A stretch of 57,892 bases of DNA from Desulfovibrionaceae bacterium (GTDB taxonomy: Bacteria; Desulfobacterota; Desulfovibrionia; Desulfovibrionales; Desulfovibrionaceae), in NCBI GenBank assembly GCA_031082225.1, contig JAVHLG010000007.1, forward strand, positions 31,663-89,554, read 5' to 3'. Of this stretch, positions 18,115 through 27,166 are shown in pieces. Each line of letters begins with the position of its first letter. Position 1 is the stretch's first letter. The position numbers were made by a program, and so were the translations under genes. The notes beneath the pieces were generated by a model, which was not told where the DNA came from, did no database searches, and saw nothing but the letters and a program-made list of their open reading frames with translations.

Positions 18115-18306
18115 TCAGTCCCGACGTCTGGTCAATATGCCGTACACGATGAGCCCAAGCCCGGCCAGCGCCAGCAGAAGGTAGTCGCGCTGGTAGATCA
18201 GAAGGGCCAGAAACATCACGAAAAGCGCCGCCAGCCGACCCGGCGGCATGGGGCCGCGCGATCTGCGGCCCGAAAACAGGCCGTTCAACCGGCCTCCCCA
18301 GCTCAT
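18115..18306 (-). CDS. Small hydrophobic membrane protein
   Basis: 63 residues with a basic N-terminus (NGLFSGRRSRGPMPPGRL) and two closely spaced hydrophobic segments (ALFVMFLALLIYQ and YLLLALAGLGLIVYGIL), ending RRRD. Its ATG overlaps the xerC stop by 4 bp, so it is the last gene of the cpoB-dprA-...-xerC operon and likely coupled in translation. Function unknown. Confidence 0.75.
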   Translation of the reverse strand: MSWGGRLNGLFSGRRSRGPMPPGRLAALFVMFLALLIYQRDYLLLALAGLGLIVYGILTRRRD

Positions 18307-19376
18307 TTCCGCCTCCGCCTTCCCCCTGCCGCCGGGCCGGGCGTTGCGCCGTCGGTCTTTGGCGGCGTCGTCGTGTTCCCGGCGTCGGCGTGGCCGGGAC
18401 CGGCGGCGGCCAGGGGATGGGACGTGTCGTAGATCTGCATGATGCGGGTCAGGTCCAGGTGGGTGTAGCGCTGGGTGGTGGTCAGCCGGGAATGCCCGAG
18501 CAGCTCCTGCACGCTGCGCAGGTCCGCCCCGGCCTGGAGCATGTGGGTGGCGAAGCTGTGGCGCAGCATGTGCGGATGCACGTGCTGGGGAAGCCCGGCC
18601 CCGGCGGCCATGTCCGCAAGGATGCGCCCCGCCTGCCGCCTGTTCAGGCGTAAGCCGCGCGAACCCAGAAAAAACGCCCTCTCCCCCGGCCCCGGGGAAA
18701 AGGCCCCGCGCACCGCGAGATAGTCCAGCATGCGCCGTTTGGCCGCCTCGCCCACCGGGGCCAGGCGTTCCTTGCCGCCCTTGCCCGCAACCCGGGCCAC
18801 CCCCCGCGACAGATCCACGTCCAGCATGTCCAGGGACACGGCCTCGCTGACGCGAAGTCCCGCCCCGTAGAGCAGTTCGGCCAGGGCCATGTCCCGCACG
18901 GCCCGGGGGTCCATGGCGTCCCCGGTCTCCACCAGGGCCTTGGCCTGGTCGGCGTTGAGCGCCCCGGGATGGCGCTTCTCGCTTTTGGGATTTTTCACCC
19001 CGGCCAGGGGATCGGCGGCCACCAGCCGCCTGCGCAAAAAATGCCGAAACAGGCCGCGCAGGCTGGAGAGCTTGCGGCCCATGGAGGTCTTGGACAGGCG
19101 GGCCCGGTGCAGGTCGGCCAGAAAGCCGCGCACATGGTCCCGGGTCACCGTGGACGGATCGGCCAGGGTCAGGCCCCGGCGGGCCAGATAGTCTTCGAAC
19201 TGGGCCGCGTCCCCGGCATAGGCCGCCACCGTGGCCGCAGAATAGCCCTTCTGCCCGGCCAGGTAGTCCACGAATCCCTGCACGGTGTCCGGCAGGCGGG
19301 TCGGGCCGTCTCCGGCGTCAGCCGGGGAGGCCCGGCGTGTGTTGCGGGGAGCCCCCGCGCCGTTGGTCCAGGACAT
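18303..19376 (-). CDS. xerC: Tyrosine recombinase XerC/XerD
   Basis: A 357-residue tyrosine recombinase with a SAM-like N-terminal core-binding domain (about 30-115) and a catalytic domain carrying the full set: Arg175 (GAGLRVSE), Lys199/Lys202, His269 and Arg272 (HPHMLRHSF), His295 (LLGHSRLTT) and the nucleophile Tyr304 (QRYTH). Such enzymes resolve chromosome dimers at dif. The chromosomal operon context, with no phage genes nearby, supports a housekeeping Xer role rather than an integrase; XerC versus XerD cannot be told here. The first 59 bp overlap the end of the GGDEF gene; a GTG near 19286 is an alternative start. Confidence 0.93.
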   Translation of the reverse strand: MSWTNGAGAPRNTRRASPADAGDGPTRLPDTVQGFVDYLAGQKGYSAATVAAYAGDAAQFEDYLARRGLTLADPSTVTRDHVRGFLADLHRARLSKTSMGRKLSSLRGLFRHFLRRRLVAADPLAGVKNPKSEKRHPGALNADQAKALVETGDAMDPRAVRDMALAELLYGAGLRVSEAVSLDMLDVDLSRGVARVAGKGGKERLAPVGEAAKRRMLDYLAVRGAFSPGPGERAFFLGSRGLRLNRRQAGRILADMAAGAGLPQHVHPHMLRHSFATHMLQAGADLRSVQELLGHSRLTTTQRYTHLDLTRIMQIYDTSHPLAAAGPGHADAGNTTTPPKTDGATPGPAAGGRRRRK

Positions 19377-20331
19377 AGCAGCTCTTGGGGTTTTCCTTGG
19401 CCTTTTTTTTCAGCGACATGGCGATCTGGGAGGCCTCGCCGTAGTGTTTGAGGCTGCCGTCGCGGTTAAAGACCACGGCCAGGGAGATGGCCATGAGCGG
19501 AAAGGTGCGCAGATGCCCCTCCCGATCCGTGGACTGGATGTCGCCGCGCTCCCGATCCTCGGGATCGTAAAAGCTGGGCACGATGTTGTCGAAGGTGGCC
19601 ACCAGCCGCTGGCAGGCGTCCTCGGCCACCTCCGGGGGCACGATGAACACGAAGTCGTCGCCGCCCACATGGCCCACGAAGGACCGGATGCCGGGGAGGC
19701 TGCGGATGGTGTTGACAATGACCCGGGCGGTCATCATCAGCACCTCGTCGCCCCGGGAAAAGCCGTATTTGTCGTTGAAGGACTTGAAATGGTCCAGGTC
19801 GGCGTAGACCAGGGCGAAGTCCTCGCGGCGGTCGATGAGCTCCTGGATGCGGTGGATGATGGAGGTGTTGCCCGGCAGCCTGGTCAGGGGGTTGGCGTCG
19901 AAGGAGCGCGACGCCCGGGCCAGGGTCAGGAGCACCCGGGCCCGCACTTCGGCCGGGCGAAGGGGGCGGGCCAGGAAATCGTCTATCTCGGCGGCCAGCC
20001 AGTCCCGGCCGGACTCCAGTTCCTGCTGCGAGATGACGTAGATGACCGGAAGCTGGCGGTAGACGTTTTCGCTTTTGACCAGCGAGACCACATCGAGCCC
20101 GGGCATGTCGGACAGCTCCCCGTCCACGATGAGCAGATCCGGCGGGTCGTTGAACAGGGTCTCGATGGCCCGGCGGCCCCGGGTGAAATGGGTGACCTGC
20201 ATGACGGACGTGGGCCACAGCCCCTGCATGAGCGCGGCGAACTCCGCGTCCGGGGTCAGAAGCGTGACCACCTGGGTGCGGGTGAAGCCGTATCCGGCGG
20301 CGCTGGCGTCCGTGTCCGTGTCCGTGGTCAT
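19318..20331 (-). CDS. Receiver-GGDEF protein with a degenerate GGDDF active site
   Basis: 337 residues. An N-terminal receiver-like domain has Asp70 (DLLIVDGELSDMPG), but the conserved switch Lys appears replaced (FLARPLRP). The C-terminal GGDEF domain keeps NPLTRLPGN, YADLDHFKSFND and FSRGDEVL for GTP binding, but the signature is GGDDF (223-227), with Asp for the catalytic Glu, and there is no obvious RxxD inhibitory site. It may be a weak diguanylate cyclase or a GTP/c-di-GMP sensor. ATG 20331 is chosen because the upstream extension is low-complexity and lacks a ribosome site. It lies 104 bp after the HDOD gene and overlaps xerC. Confidence 0.9.
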   Translation of the reverse strand: MTTDTDTDASAAGYGFTRTQVVTLLTPDAEFAALMQGLWPTSVMQVTHFTRGRRAIETLFNDPPDLLIVDGELSDMPGLDVVSLVKSENVYRQLPVIYVISQQELESGRDWLAAEIDDFLARPLRPAEVRARVLLTLARASRSFDANPLTRLPGNTSIIHRIQELIDRREDFALVYADLDHFKSFNDKYGFSRGDEVLMMTARVIVNTIRSLPGIRSFVGHVGGDDFVFIVPPEVAEDACQRLVATFDNIVPSFYDPEDRERGDIQSTDREGHLRTFPLMAISLAVVFNRDGSLKHYGEASQIAMSLKKKAKENPKSCYVLDQRRGGSPQHTPGLPG

Positions 20332-20434
20332 GGCGCGGTCGGCGTTTCGGCCGGAGGTCTGTCTTGCAATGGTTCCTGCACGGCACGATGCTCTTTTCCC
20401 GTGACGACGGTTTCGCGCCGCCACGGATGGGGGG

Positions 20435-21274
20435 TCAGGCGAAGGACAGGTCGGAAATCTCCAGGAACTGCTCGCCCAGGTGATCCAGAATGCCTTCCAC
20501 GTCGGCCGGTTTGAGCTTCAGGCGCTTTAAGGCCTCGGGCCGCAGGTAGGGCGCGTTGTCGTCGCCGCCGAAGCCGTATTCGAAGACCCGGGCCATGAAG
20601 TCGCCGATATGCACGGCGCAGGCCATGTCCGGATAGAGCTGGGCTAGGTGCGGCTTGTGGTGGTAGGACAGGCCTTCCTTGATGTTGGGCGGCAGCTTCC
20701 AGTGGTCGGCCAGCCAGGCGTTGATGCGGTCGTGGCCGAAGCCCAGGACTTCCTTTTCGGCCTCGATGTACGTCAGATCCCTGGTCCGGACGGCCTGTTC
20801 GATCTCGCCCTTGAGTTCGGGAAGCTGCACCGTGGCCACCACCTTGCCCAGGTCGTGCAGAAGCCCGGCCACGGAATATTCCTCGGGGTCGCGCAGCCCG
20901 GCGGCCCGGGCCACGGTGGAGCTGGCCAGGGCCACGCCCAGGCTGTGCTCCCAAAGCCCCACCATGTTCTCGCTCATGATCTCGAAAACGGACGTAGACA
21001 CGATGATGCCGCGCAGCACGTTGAACCCCAGAAGCACCAGGGCGTGCTGGATGGAGCTGATGCGGCCGGGGAATCCGTAGATGGGCGAGTTGACCATCTT
21101 TAAGACCTTGGCCGACAGCACCTGGTCCATGGCGATGAGCTTGGCCACCTCGTCCGTGGAGGAGTCGGAACGCTCCACGAGTCTGGCCACCTCGTCCAAG
21201 ACCTTGGGCAGGGTGGGCAGATCCTTGACCGCCAGGATGAGCCCTTTTCGTTCGGTGCGCAGATCCTCGGCCAT
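20435..21274 (-). CDS. HDOD domain protein
   Basis: A 279-residue HDOD (HD-related output) domain protein. Landmarks are LPTLPKVLDEVARLV, DQVLSAKVLKMVNSPIYGFPGRISSIQHALVLLG and the HD-like VAGLLHDLGKVVA, followed by YHHKPH. HDOD proteins act in signalling, often with c-di-GMP or chemotaxis systems, and the gene directly precedes the GGDEF gene. ATG 21274 is supported by GGAGGG about 9 bp upstream and gives the conserved MAEDLRTERKGLILAV start. It begins 5 bp after the previous stop. Confidence 0.92.
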   Translation of the reverse strand: MAEDLRTERKGLILAVKDLPTLPKVLDEVARLVERSDSSTDEVAKLIAMDQVLSAKVLKMVNSPIYGFPGRISSIQHALVLLGFNVLRGIIVSTSVFEIMSENMVGLWEHSLGVALASSTVARAAGLRDPEEYSVAGLLHDLGKVVATVQLPELKGEIEQAVRTRDLTYIEAEKEVLGFGHDRINAWLADHWKLPPNIKEGLSYHHKPHLAQLYPDMACAVHIGDFMARVFEYGFGGDDNAPYLRPEALKRLKLKPADVEGILDHLGEQFLEISDLSFA

Positions 21275-21278
21275 GGCC

Positions 21279-21638
21279 CTAGCCCTCCCGGGGCGGATCG
21301 GCCGCCGCCCTGGCCGCCGCAAGCCCGGCCGCCTTGAGCTTGAAATAGTCGTAGAGGAGCCTTTTAATCTGCTGCATCCACTTGTCCCCGGCATGCTTGC
21401 GGAACAGGTGGTCCAGGCGCTCGGCCCGTTTTTCGTAGGACATGTCCCCGGCCGCGCCCTCCAGGTCCACGGGATTGCCCTCCACCACCACGGCGTCCAC
21501 GCCCATGGTGTCGAAGCGGTCAAGCAGGGCCTGGGACAGTTCCGTTCCCTGGGCGGCCACGGCGATGCCGTCGGCCCGGGCCACGGCCTTGGCCAGGACC
21601 ATGCCCGGACGGGCGAGGCTCAACGGGAGTTTTTGCAT
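21279..21638 (-). CDS. Conserved hypothetical protein upstream of HDOD
   Basis: 119 residues starting MQKLPLSLARPGMVLAKAVARADGIAVAAQGTELS. This LxxARPGMVLAxPV...GxxL pattern is common at the start of HD-GYP/HDOD-associated proteins (DUF3391-like). The second half is a charged helix (YEKRAERLDHLFRKHAGDKWMQQIKRLLYDYFKLKAAG). The gene overlaps the end of dprA by 19 bp and is followed 4 bp later by the HDOD gene, so it likely works with HDOD. No enzymatic motif is seen. Confidence 0.82.
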   Translation of the reverse strand: MQKLPLSLARPGMVLAKAVARADGIAVAAQGTELSQALLDRFDTMGVDAVVVEGNPVDLEGAAGDMSYEKRAERLDHLFRKHAGDKWMQQIKRLLYDYFKLKAAGLAAARAAADPPREG

Positions 21639-22999
21639 GGCGGGGGGGTCTCCATCTGCTCCAGCCCGTAGTACATTCCCGGCCATTTTCGCACAAGCCC
21701 CTTGAGTTCCAGCCCGACCAGGGTCCGGCTGACCATATGGCTGGCCAGGCCCAGTTCCTGGGCCACGGCGTCCATGTGCAGACGCTTGCCGTCCGTGAAA
21801 AGGCCAAGGACGCTGCGCTCCAGGTCCGTGAGGTCGGCTGGCGGAGGCGGGGGCGCCAGGGACGCCGGAGGCGGGGCAGGCGCCACGGCGTCGGCCCCCG
21901 GGGGCGGCACGCGCTCGGGGGGCAGGCTCGGCGGCAGGGACACGGCGGGACGTTCGCGCAAAAGATCCGGCCCGGCCACTGCGGCGTCGGCCTCGGCCCC
22001 GGTGTGCCGGGCAGGCTGGCGCACATAGTCCGCCAGCCTGGGGGCCAGGGCCTCCAGGATGTCCTGGCCGTTTTGCACTAAAAGCGCCCCTTCCTTGATG
22101 AGCTTGTGACAGCCTTCGAAGGTGGGTAGGTGCACCGGCCCTGGCAGGGCGAAGACCTCGCGGCCCTGCTCCAGGGCCAGACGGGCGGTGATCAGGCTGC
22201 CGCTTCGGCCTGCGGCCTCGATGACCGCCACCCCCAGGGACAGGCCGCTGATGATCCGGTTGCGCACCGGGAAATGCCCCGGGCAGGGATGGGCGCCGGG
22301 GGGAAATTCGGAGACGATGAGCCCGGCGGCGGCCAGGGCCTTCCACACGTCCATGTTGGAGTCGGGATAGACCAGGTCGATGCCCGTGCCCAACACGGCG
22401 ATGGAGCCGCCCACCTCGGACAACCCGGCCAGATGGGCCTGGCGGTCGATGCCGTGGGCCAGCCCCGAGACCACGGCCACCCCGGCCCGGGCCAGATCGC
22501 GCCCCAGGCGCATGGCCGCGTCGAATCCGTAGCGGGAGCACTGCCTGGCCCCCACCATGGCCACGGCCGGGGATTTGAGCAGGGAGACGTCCCCCACCAC
22601 GTACAAAAGAAGCGGCGGGTCCGGGATGTGGCGCAGGGGATCGGGGAAGCATGGATCGAAAAAGGTGACAAACCGCAGGCCTTTTCCCCGGGCCGCGTCG
22701 TATTCCGCCCGGGCCGCCTCGCGATACCGGCCCCTGGCGTAGGCCTCGGCGGCCCGGGTGTCCACGAGGCGTTTCTGGGTCCATTCGGCGTGGCGTCGGC
22801 AGGCCTCCCGGGCGCTGGGAAAGGCGGAAAACAGGCGTTTCCAGGTCTTGGGTCCGATGCCCGGAGAGTGGCGCAGGGCCAGACAGGCCTTGAACTCCTG
22901 GTCCGCGTCGACCGGGGAGGGGCCGGGGAGGGACTCGGGCGATGCGACGGATCCGGGCGGTTGCGGATGGCCCATACAGGATGCGACCTTGGCGCTCAC
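21620..22999 (-). CDS. dprA: DNA-processing protein DprA/Smf
   Basis: 459 residues. The Rossmann-type DprA core binds single-stranded DNA and loads RecA during transformation. Core motifs: MVGARQCSRYGFDAA, VSGLAHGIDRQAH, GTGIDLVYPDSN, SEFPPGAHPCPGHFPVRNRIISGLS and EAAGRSGSLITARLALEQGREVFALPG. An N-terminal helix-hairpin-helix-like segment (LRHSPGIGPKTWKRLF) precedes it. A Pro/Ala linker leads to a C-terminal winged helix (LTDLERSVLGLFTDGKRLH...). It overlaps cpoB by 4 bp. No competence pilus genes are in the window. Confidence 0.95.
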   Translation of the reverse strand: MSAKVASCMGHPQPPGSVASPESLPGPSPVDADQEFKACLALRHSPGIGPKTWKRLFSAFPSAREACRRHAEWTQKRLVDTRAAEAYARGRYREAARAEYDAARGKGLRFVTFFDPCFPDPLRHIPDPPLLLYVVGDVSLLKSPAVAMVGARQCSRYGFDAAMRLGRDLARAGVAVVSGLAHGIDRQAHLAGLSEVGGSIAVLGTGIDLVYPDSNMDVWKALAAAGLIVSEFPPGAHPCPGHFPVRNRIISGLSLGVAVIEAAGRSGSLITARLALEQGREVFALPGPVHLPTFEGCHKLIKEGALLVQNGQDILEALAPRLADYVRQPARHTGAEADAAVAGPDLLRERPAVSLPPSLPPERVPPPGADAVAPAPPPASLAPPPPPADLTDLERSVLGLFTDGKRLHMDAVAQELGLASHMVSRTLVGLELKGLVRKWPGMYYGLEQMETPPPCKNSR

Positions 23000-24450
23000 C
23001 GGGGGAGCTGTTCGAGTTTGCGTTTGGCGTTGCCCGCAAGTTCCGAGGCCGGATAGTCCTTGACCAGGGATTCGTAGGCCGTCCGGGCGGCGGCCGTGTT
23101 TCCGAGCTTCTCCTGAACCATGCCCAGCTTGTACAGGGAGTCCGCCGCCTTGTGGTGTCCGGCGTAGCGGGTGCTGACGTCGGTGAAGCTCTGGGCGGCC
23201 TGGGACATGTCGCCCAGGATGTAGTCGCTCTCCCCTATCCAGTAGCGCACATTGGGCTCCAGGGCGCTATGGGGATGGCGGGCCAGAAATTCGTTGAACG
23301 CGGCCTTGGCCTCGCGGGGCTTGCCGTTTAGGGCCAGTTTGAGGGCCCGGTTGTAGTCGGCCTCCTGGCCCGGGGAGGCCTTGCCGGACGCGGGCGCGGC
23401 CGGGGCGGCGGACGGCGCAGGGCCGGAGGGCGCGGCATAGGGCGTGGGCACGGGACCGGAGGCGGGCCCGGCGGCCTGCACGGCCGTGGCCACCGGCGTC
23501 ACAGGGGGCGGGGCCGCCCCATCGACCGGCGGCAGCGCGGGCGGGTAGGGCGACAACGTCGAGGCTGGCGTCGCCGGGACCGGGCCGGTATGGCCGGTCT
23601 GGCCGGTCGGCGTTGATCCGGGCTTTTCCACCGCCACGACGGCGTCGCCTGGGCCGGGCAACTCCCAGGTCTTGGCCTGGTTCCCGCCCGGCGCGGCCGC
23701 AGTCGCCGGGGCCGAGACCGGGGCCGGAATCGGGACGGATGCGCCAGCCGCCGCCAGTTCGGCCGCCGGACTCGGCGGCCCAGGCACGGCCGATGGCGCA
23801 GCCTCCGGGGAGGCCGGGGTGGCGTCCGGCGTCATGGGGAACGGCGTGGGCTCGGAAGAGGCGGCGGCCTGGACAGCCCGGGCCGTTTGGCCGGGCGGGG
23901 TCGCCGGGAAGGGACGTCCGACGTCGGAGGCCTGCGCGGGCTGGCCTTTTCCGTTTTGGGCCAGGGCGGCGCGGTCCGAGGCCCCGTAGGGCTTGGGTGG
24001 CCTGTCGGCGGGGGAAGCGGCTGGCGACGCCGGGGCGGAGGGGGAAGACGGACCCGCAGCAGCGGCCCCCAGACCGGCCGGGGCCATGGACTGCCCGGCC
24101 CAGGGGGGCGGCGCATCCTGGGCGGACGCGGCCCCGGGCTCGCCGGTGCGGGCGCGCACAAGCTGGGCCAGTTCGTCAAGCTTGGTCCGCACCTCGCCCC
24201 AGGTCTTGTCGCCCTCGGCCTGTCTGGCCTCCAGGGCCTGGACCTCGCCCTGGATCTTGACCAGGGCGGCCTCGATGTTCTGCAGGCGAAAATCCGTGCT
24301 GGACTGGGCGATGGGGCCGGTGGTCCGGCACCCCGCACACAGCAGCACGAAAAGCGCCACGCAACACCCCTTCGCCCAGGCCGCCGGAAGCGGTCGGGAC
24401 AGGCGTCGGCGCAACATGCCCAAAGGTGATGCTTTTGCCCTTTTTCCCAT
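22996..24450 (-). CDS. cpoB: CpoB/YbgF-like lipoprotein with TPR domain
   Basis: 484 residues. The lipoprotein signal ends in LLCAGC with the lipidated Cys41. A short coiled coil follows (FRLQNIEAALVKIQGEVQALEARQ), then about 250 residues of Pro/Ala/Gly-rich low-complexity linker, and a C-terminal YbgF-type TPR domain (ADYNRALKLALNGKPREAKAAF ... YPASELAGNAKRKLEQLPR). CpoB/YbgF coordinates outer-membrane constriction with peptidoglycan synthesis alongside Tol-Pal, but no tol or pal genes are visible. The linker is much longer than in the E. coli protein. First gene of a seven-gene operon. Confidence 0.88.
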   Translation of the reverse strand: MGKRAKASPLGMLRRRLSRPLPAAWAKGCCVALFVLLCAGCRTTGPIAQSSTDFRLQNIEAALVKIQGEVQALEARQAEGDKTWGEVRTKLDELAQLVRARTGEPGAASAQDAPPPWAGQSMAPAGLGAAAAGPSSPSAPASPAASPADRPPKPYGASDRAALAQNGKGQPAQASDVGRPFPATPPGQTARAVQAAASSEPTPFPMTPDATPASPEAAPSAVPGPPSPAAELAAAGASVPIPAPVSAPATAAAPGGNQAKTWELPGPGDAVVAVEKPGSTPTGQTGHTGPVPATPASTLSPYPPALPPVDGAAPPPVTPVATAVQAAGPASGPVPTPYAAPSGPAPSAAPAAPASGKASPGQEADYNRALKLALNGKPREAKAAFNEFLARHPHSALEPNVRYWIGESDYILGDMSQAAQSFTDVSTRYAGHHKAADSLYKLGMVQEKLGNTAAARTAYESLVKDYPASELAGNAKRKLEQLPR

Positions 24451-24651
24451 ATCTTATTGGATGGATATGCGACATGGAGCAAATTGGCAAGCCGCATTCC
24501 CCAGCTTGCGCTTCTTTCCATTTCCGGCGGCTTTCCCGCCGTTTCCGATGCGTCTTGCATCACCGCCCGATTTAGGGCAAGAAAACCGGCGCAAGGCCGG
24601 TCTTTGCGGCGCCGCCGCACACCGCACACGACCCCAAGGAGAGCGCACCGC

Positions 24652-25587
24652 ATGCCCCTGCCCGTCGGAGACGTCGCCTTTTACGTCACGGTGATCCTTC
24701 TCGCCCCACACCTGGCCCTGGCCCTGGCGGCGGCCGGAATGCCCCTGGTCAGCGCCTCGGGGGGCTTTTTCAAGACCAAGCGGATCAAAATCTTCCTGGA
24801 CAAATTCGGCCAGCAGACCACGACCTTCGCCCTGCTCGGCGGGGGATACGTCTTTTTGCTCGCCGTCCTGGCCGCCGTGGCCCTGCCGTTCGCTGCCCCT
24901 GAAAGCGCCGCGTTTTTCTTCGCCTGGCCCCTGCCGCTTTTTCCCCTGGCCATCCCGCTCGTTGTCGGCGCGATCCTGTTTCTGGTCTACCGGGGCCTGT
25001 GGCAGCGCATGAAAAACAGCAAGTCCATCCATTCCCTCATCGGCATCGCCTCGGGGCTGGCCCTTTTCGCCGCGCTCTACGCCCTGGTCTCGACCTTCCG
25101 GCTCTATTCCCTGCACGCCCCCCTGCCCCTGTCGGGCTGGGATTTCTTCGTGCCGCCCCAAAACGCCTTTTTCTGGCCCATCCTTTTCGGGGTCATGACC
25201 CTGGCCCTGTGTCTGGCCGGGGGCTTCGGGGGGCTGTATCTGGTGGCCCGGCGCACCAAGGACGACTTCGGCCGGGACTATTACGGATTCACCCTGAAGC
25301 TGGCCGCCCGCTGGGCGTTTTTTGCAGGGCTCGTGCACCTGGCCGCCCTGGGGCACATTTATAACGGCCTGTGGCCCTTCGCCACGGTCCATGCCGCCTC
25401 GGACCTGCTGTTCTGGGCCATGACCGCCTCCCTGGGCCTGTGGGCCCTGGCCCTGGTCCTGTGGGGGGTCACGGCCTTCAGTTCCTACGCCCTGCGCCTG
25501 AAATGGGCCCTGCTCGCGGCCCCGTCCCTGGCCGTGGCCGCCCTGGCCTGCGTCTGCGCCTACTTCTGGCTTCTGTTTTTCGGGTAG
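24652..25587 (+). CDS. Polytopic membrane protein of unknown function
   Basis: 311 residues with about eight hydrophobic helices and few polar loops (RRTKDDFGRDYYGFTLKLAARW, YRGLWQRMKNSKSIHS). Several His, Arg and Trp residues near helix ends (LVHLAALGHIYN, VHAAS) could bind haem or metal, but no family signature is recognised. AAGGAG sits 10 bp before ATG 24652, which decides the start. Divergent from cpoB across about 200 bp that hold no other gene. A cytochrome-like or quinone-interacting subunit is one possibility, unproven. Confidence 0.85.
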   Translation: MPLPVGDVAFYVTVILLAPHLALALAAAGMPLVSASGGFFKTKRIKIFLDKFGQQTTTFALLGGGYVFLLAVLAAVALPFAAPESAAFFFAWPLPLFPLAIPLVVGAILFLVYRGLWQRMKNSKSIHSLIGIASGLALFAALYALVSTFRLYSLHAPLPLSGWDFFVPPQNAFFWPILFGVMTLALCLAGGFGGLYLVARRTKDDFGRDYYGFTLKLAARWAFFAGLVHLAALGHIYNGLWPFATVHAASDLLFWAMTASLGLWALALVLWGVTAFSSYALRLKWALLAAPSLAVAALACVCAYFWLLFFG

Positions 25588-25702
25588 GCCCCCCGTTGGC
25601 CGCCTCCGCCATACGCCCCCACGTCACCGGCCAACGGGCCGACCCCGGCAGGGGGGCGTCGGCGTTCCCGCCGCATCCCCCCTCCCCGTGCGGCCTGCAG
25701 CC

Positions 25703-27073
25703 CTATTTCCGGGTCGGCGCGACGTCCGCGCGCACCAGCCCCAGCACGCACTCGATGTGCGGGCCGTGGGGGAACATATCCACCGGGGTCACGCCCTCCA
25801 CCCGGTAGTCCCCCACCAGGGCGGCGGCGTCCCGGGCCAGGGTGGAGGGATTGCAGGACACGTAGACCACCCGGGTCGGGCGCAGAAGCCGCAGGGCGGC
25901 CAGCACCTCGGGGTGGGTTCCGGCCCGGGGGGGATCCAGAAAGACCACGTCGGGCTTTTTGACCCGCAGGGTCTCCAGACTCTGGCGCACGTCGCCCTTG
26001 ACGAACTCGCAGTTGACCAGCCCGTTTTCCCCGGCCGAGGCCTTGGCGTCGCGGATGCTCATGGTCGAGGAGTCTACGCCGATGACCTGTTTGGCCCGGG
26101 CCGCCGCGTACAGGGCGATGCCCCCCGAACCGCAATACAAGTCCCACACGTTCTGCGTCCCCGTGAGCCCGGCAGCGGCCATGGCCGTGTCGTACAGCTT
26201 TTGGGCGCCAAGGGAGTTGGTCTGGAAAAAGGAGTCCGGGGAGATGCGGAACACGGTCCCCCCCAACTGCTCCTCGATGAATCCCTGGCCCGTGGCCGAT
26301 TCGATGCGCTCGCCCGCAGCCACGGCGGCCTTGGTCTCCCGGGTGGAGTGCACGAAGGTGGTCAGGTCCGGGAAGGCCGCCGCCAGATGCTCGGACAGGC
26401 CCTTGGCGGCCTTGGCCGCGTCGCCCCGGGGGGCGGTGATGAGATGGACCATGGTCTGGCCCGTGGCCTGGGCCTCGCGGAGGATCAGGTGCCGCCACAG
26501 GCCCTTGCCGGTCTTGTGGTCATAGGCGGGCTGGCCGAAGGCCCGACAGAAGTCCCGGGCGGCATTGAGCATGTCCTGGCCTTTTTGGGACAAAAGGCCG
26601 CAGCCGGTCACGTCGCACACCCGCCCCGGGGCGTTTCGCTCGTAAAGCCCAAGATGCAGGTTCCCGGCAAAGGCGAATTCCATCTTGTTGCGGTAGTGGC
26701 GGGTCACTGGCGACGGCACGGTGGCGGCCACGACCACGTCGGCGATCCCGGCCAGGTGGCGCAGGCTCTCCACCACCTGTTCGCGCTTCCAGAAAAGCTG
26801 CCCGGCATAGTCCAGATCCTGCCAGGAACAGCCGCCGCATTGGCCGAAATGCCTGCAAAACGGCTCGACCTGCGCGGGGGAGGGGACGAGCACCTCCACA
26901 AGCCGGGCCTCGGCGAACCCCTTTTTGACCGTGGTCACCTCGGCCCGCACCGTCTGGCCGGGCAACGCCCGGTCGCAAAAGACCACGAAGCCGTCCACCC
27001 GGGCCAGCCCCTTGCCGCCGAAGGCCAGCTTTTTCACCTCGATCTCTATGATGCTTCCTTTTTCCATGTGCAT
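25703..27073 (-). CDS. 23S rRNA (uracil-C5)-methyltransferase, TrmA/RlmD family
   Basis: 456 residues. An N-terminal TRAM domain (IEIEVKKLAFGGKGLARVDG) is followed by a [4Fe-4S] motif, C-x5-C-x2-C in CRHFGQCGGCSWQD with a fourth Cys in VTGCGLL. The Rossmann methyltransferase has VWDLYCGSGGIALYAA, VFLDPPRAG and the nucleophile Cys in YVSCNPSTLARD. It would methylate a uridine at C5 in rRNA or tRNA. ATG 27073 has AGGGAG 9 bp upstream and fits better than ATG 27082 or 27067. Which uridine is modified cannot be told, so no symbol is given. Confidence 0.93.
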   Translation of the reverse strand: MHMEKGSIIEIEVKKLAFGGKGLARVDGFVVFCDRALPGQTVRAEVTTVKKGFAEARLVEVLVPSPAQVEPFCRHFGQCGGCSWQDLDYAGQLFWKREQVVESLRHLAGIADVVVAATVPSPVTRHYRNKMEFAFAGNLHLGLYERNAPGRVCDVTGCGLLSQKGQDMLNAARDFCRAFGQPAYDHKTGKGLWRHLILREAQATGQTMVHLITAPRGDAAKAAKGLSEHLAAAFPDLTTFVHSTRETKAAVAAGERIESATGQGFIEEQLGGTVFRISPDSFFQTNSLGAQKLYDTAMAAAGLTGTQNVWDLYCGSGGIALYAAARAKQVIGVDSSTMSIRDAKASAGENGLVNCEFVKGDVRQSLETLRVKKPDVVFLDPPRAGTHPEVLAALRLLRPTRVVYVSCNPSTLARDAAALVGDYRVEGVTPVDMFPHGPHIECVLGLVRADVAPTRK

Positions 27074-27166
27074 GCGTATCATCTCCCTGAAACGGGGGGT
27101 ATCCGGGCCGGAGGCCCTTGGCAAGGGAAAGCGCACGCCTGCGACGGGACGGGGTCGGCCGCATCA

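Noticed and set aside
18303-19376. Could the tyrosine recombinase be the integrase of a mobile element?
   Set aside because: It sits in a compact housekeeping operon with native composition and no att-like repeats or phage genes beside it. It is also 9 kb from the toxin-antitoxin island.
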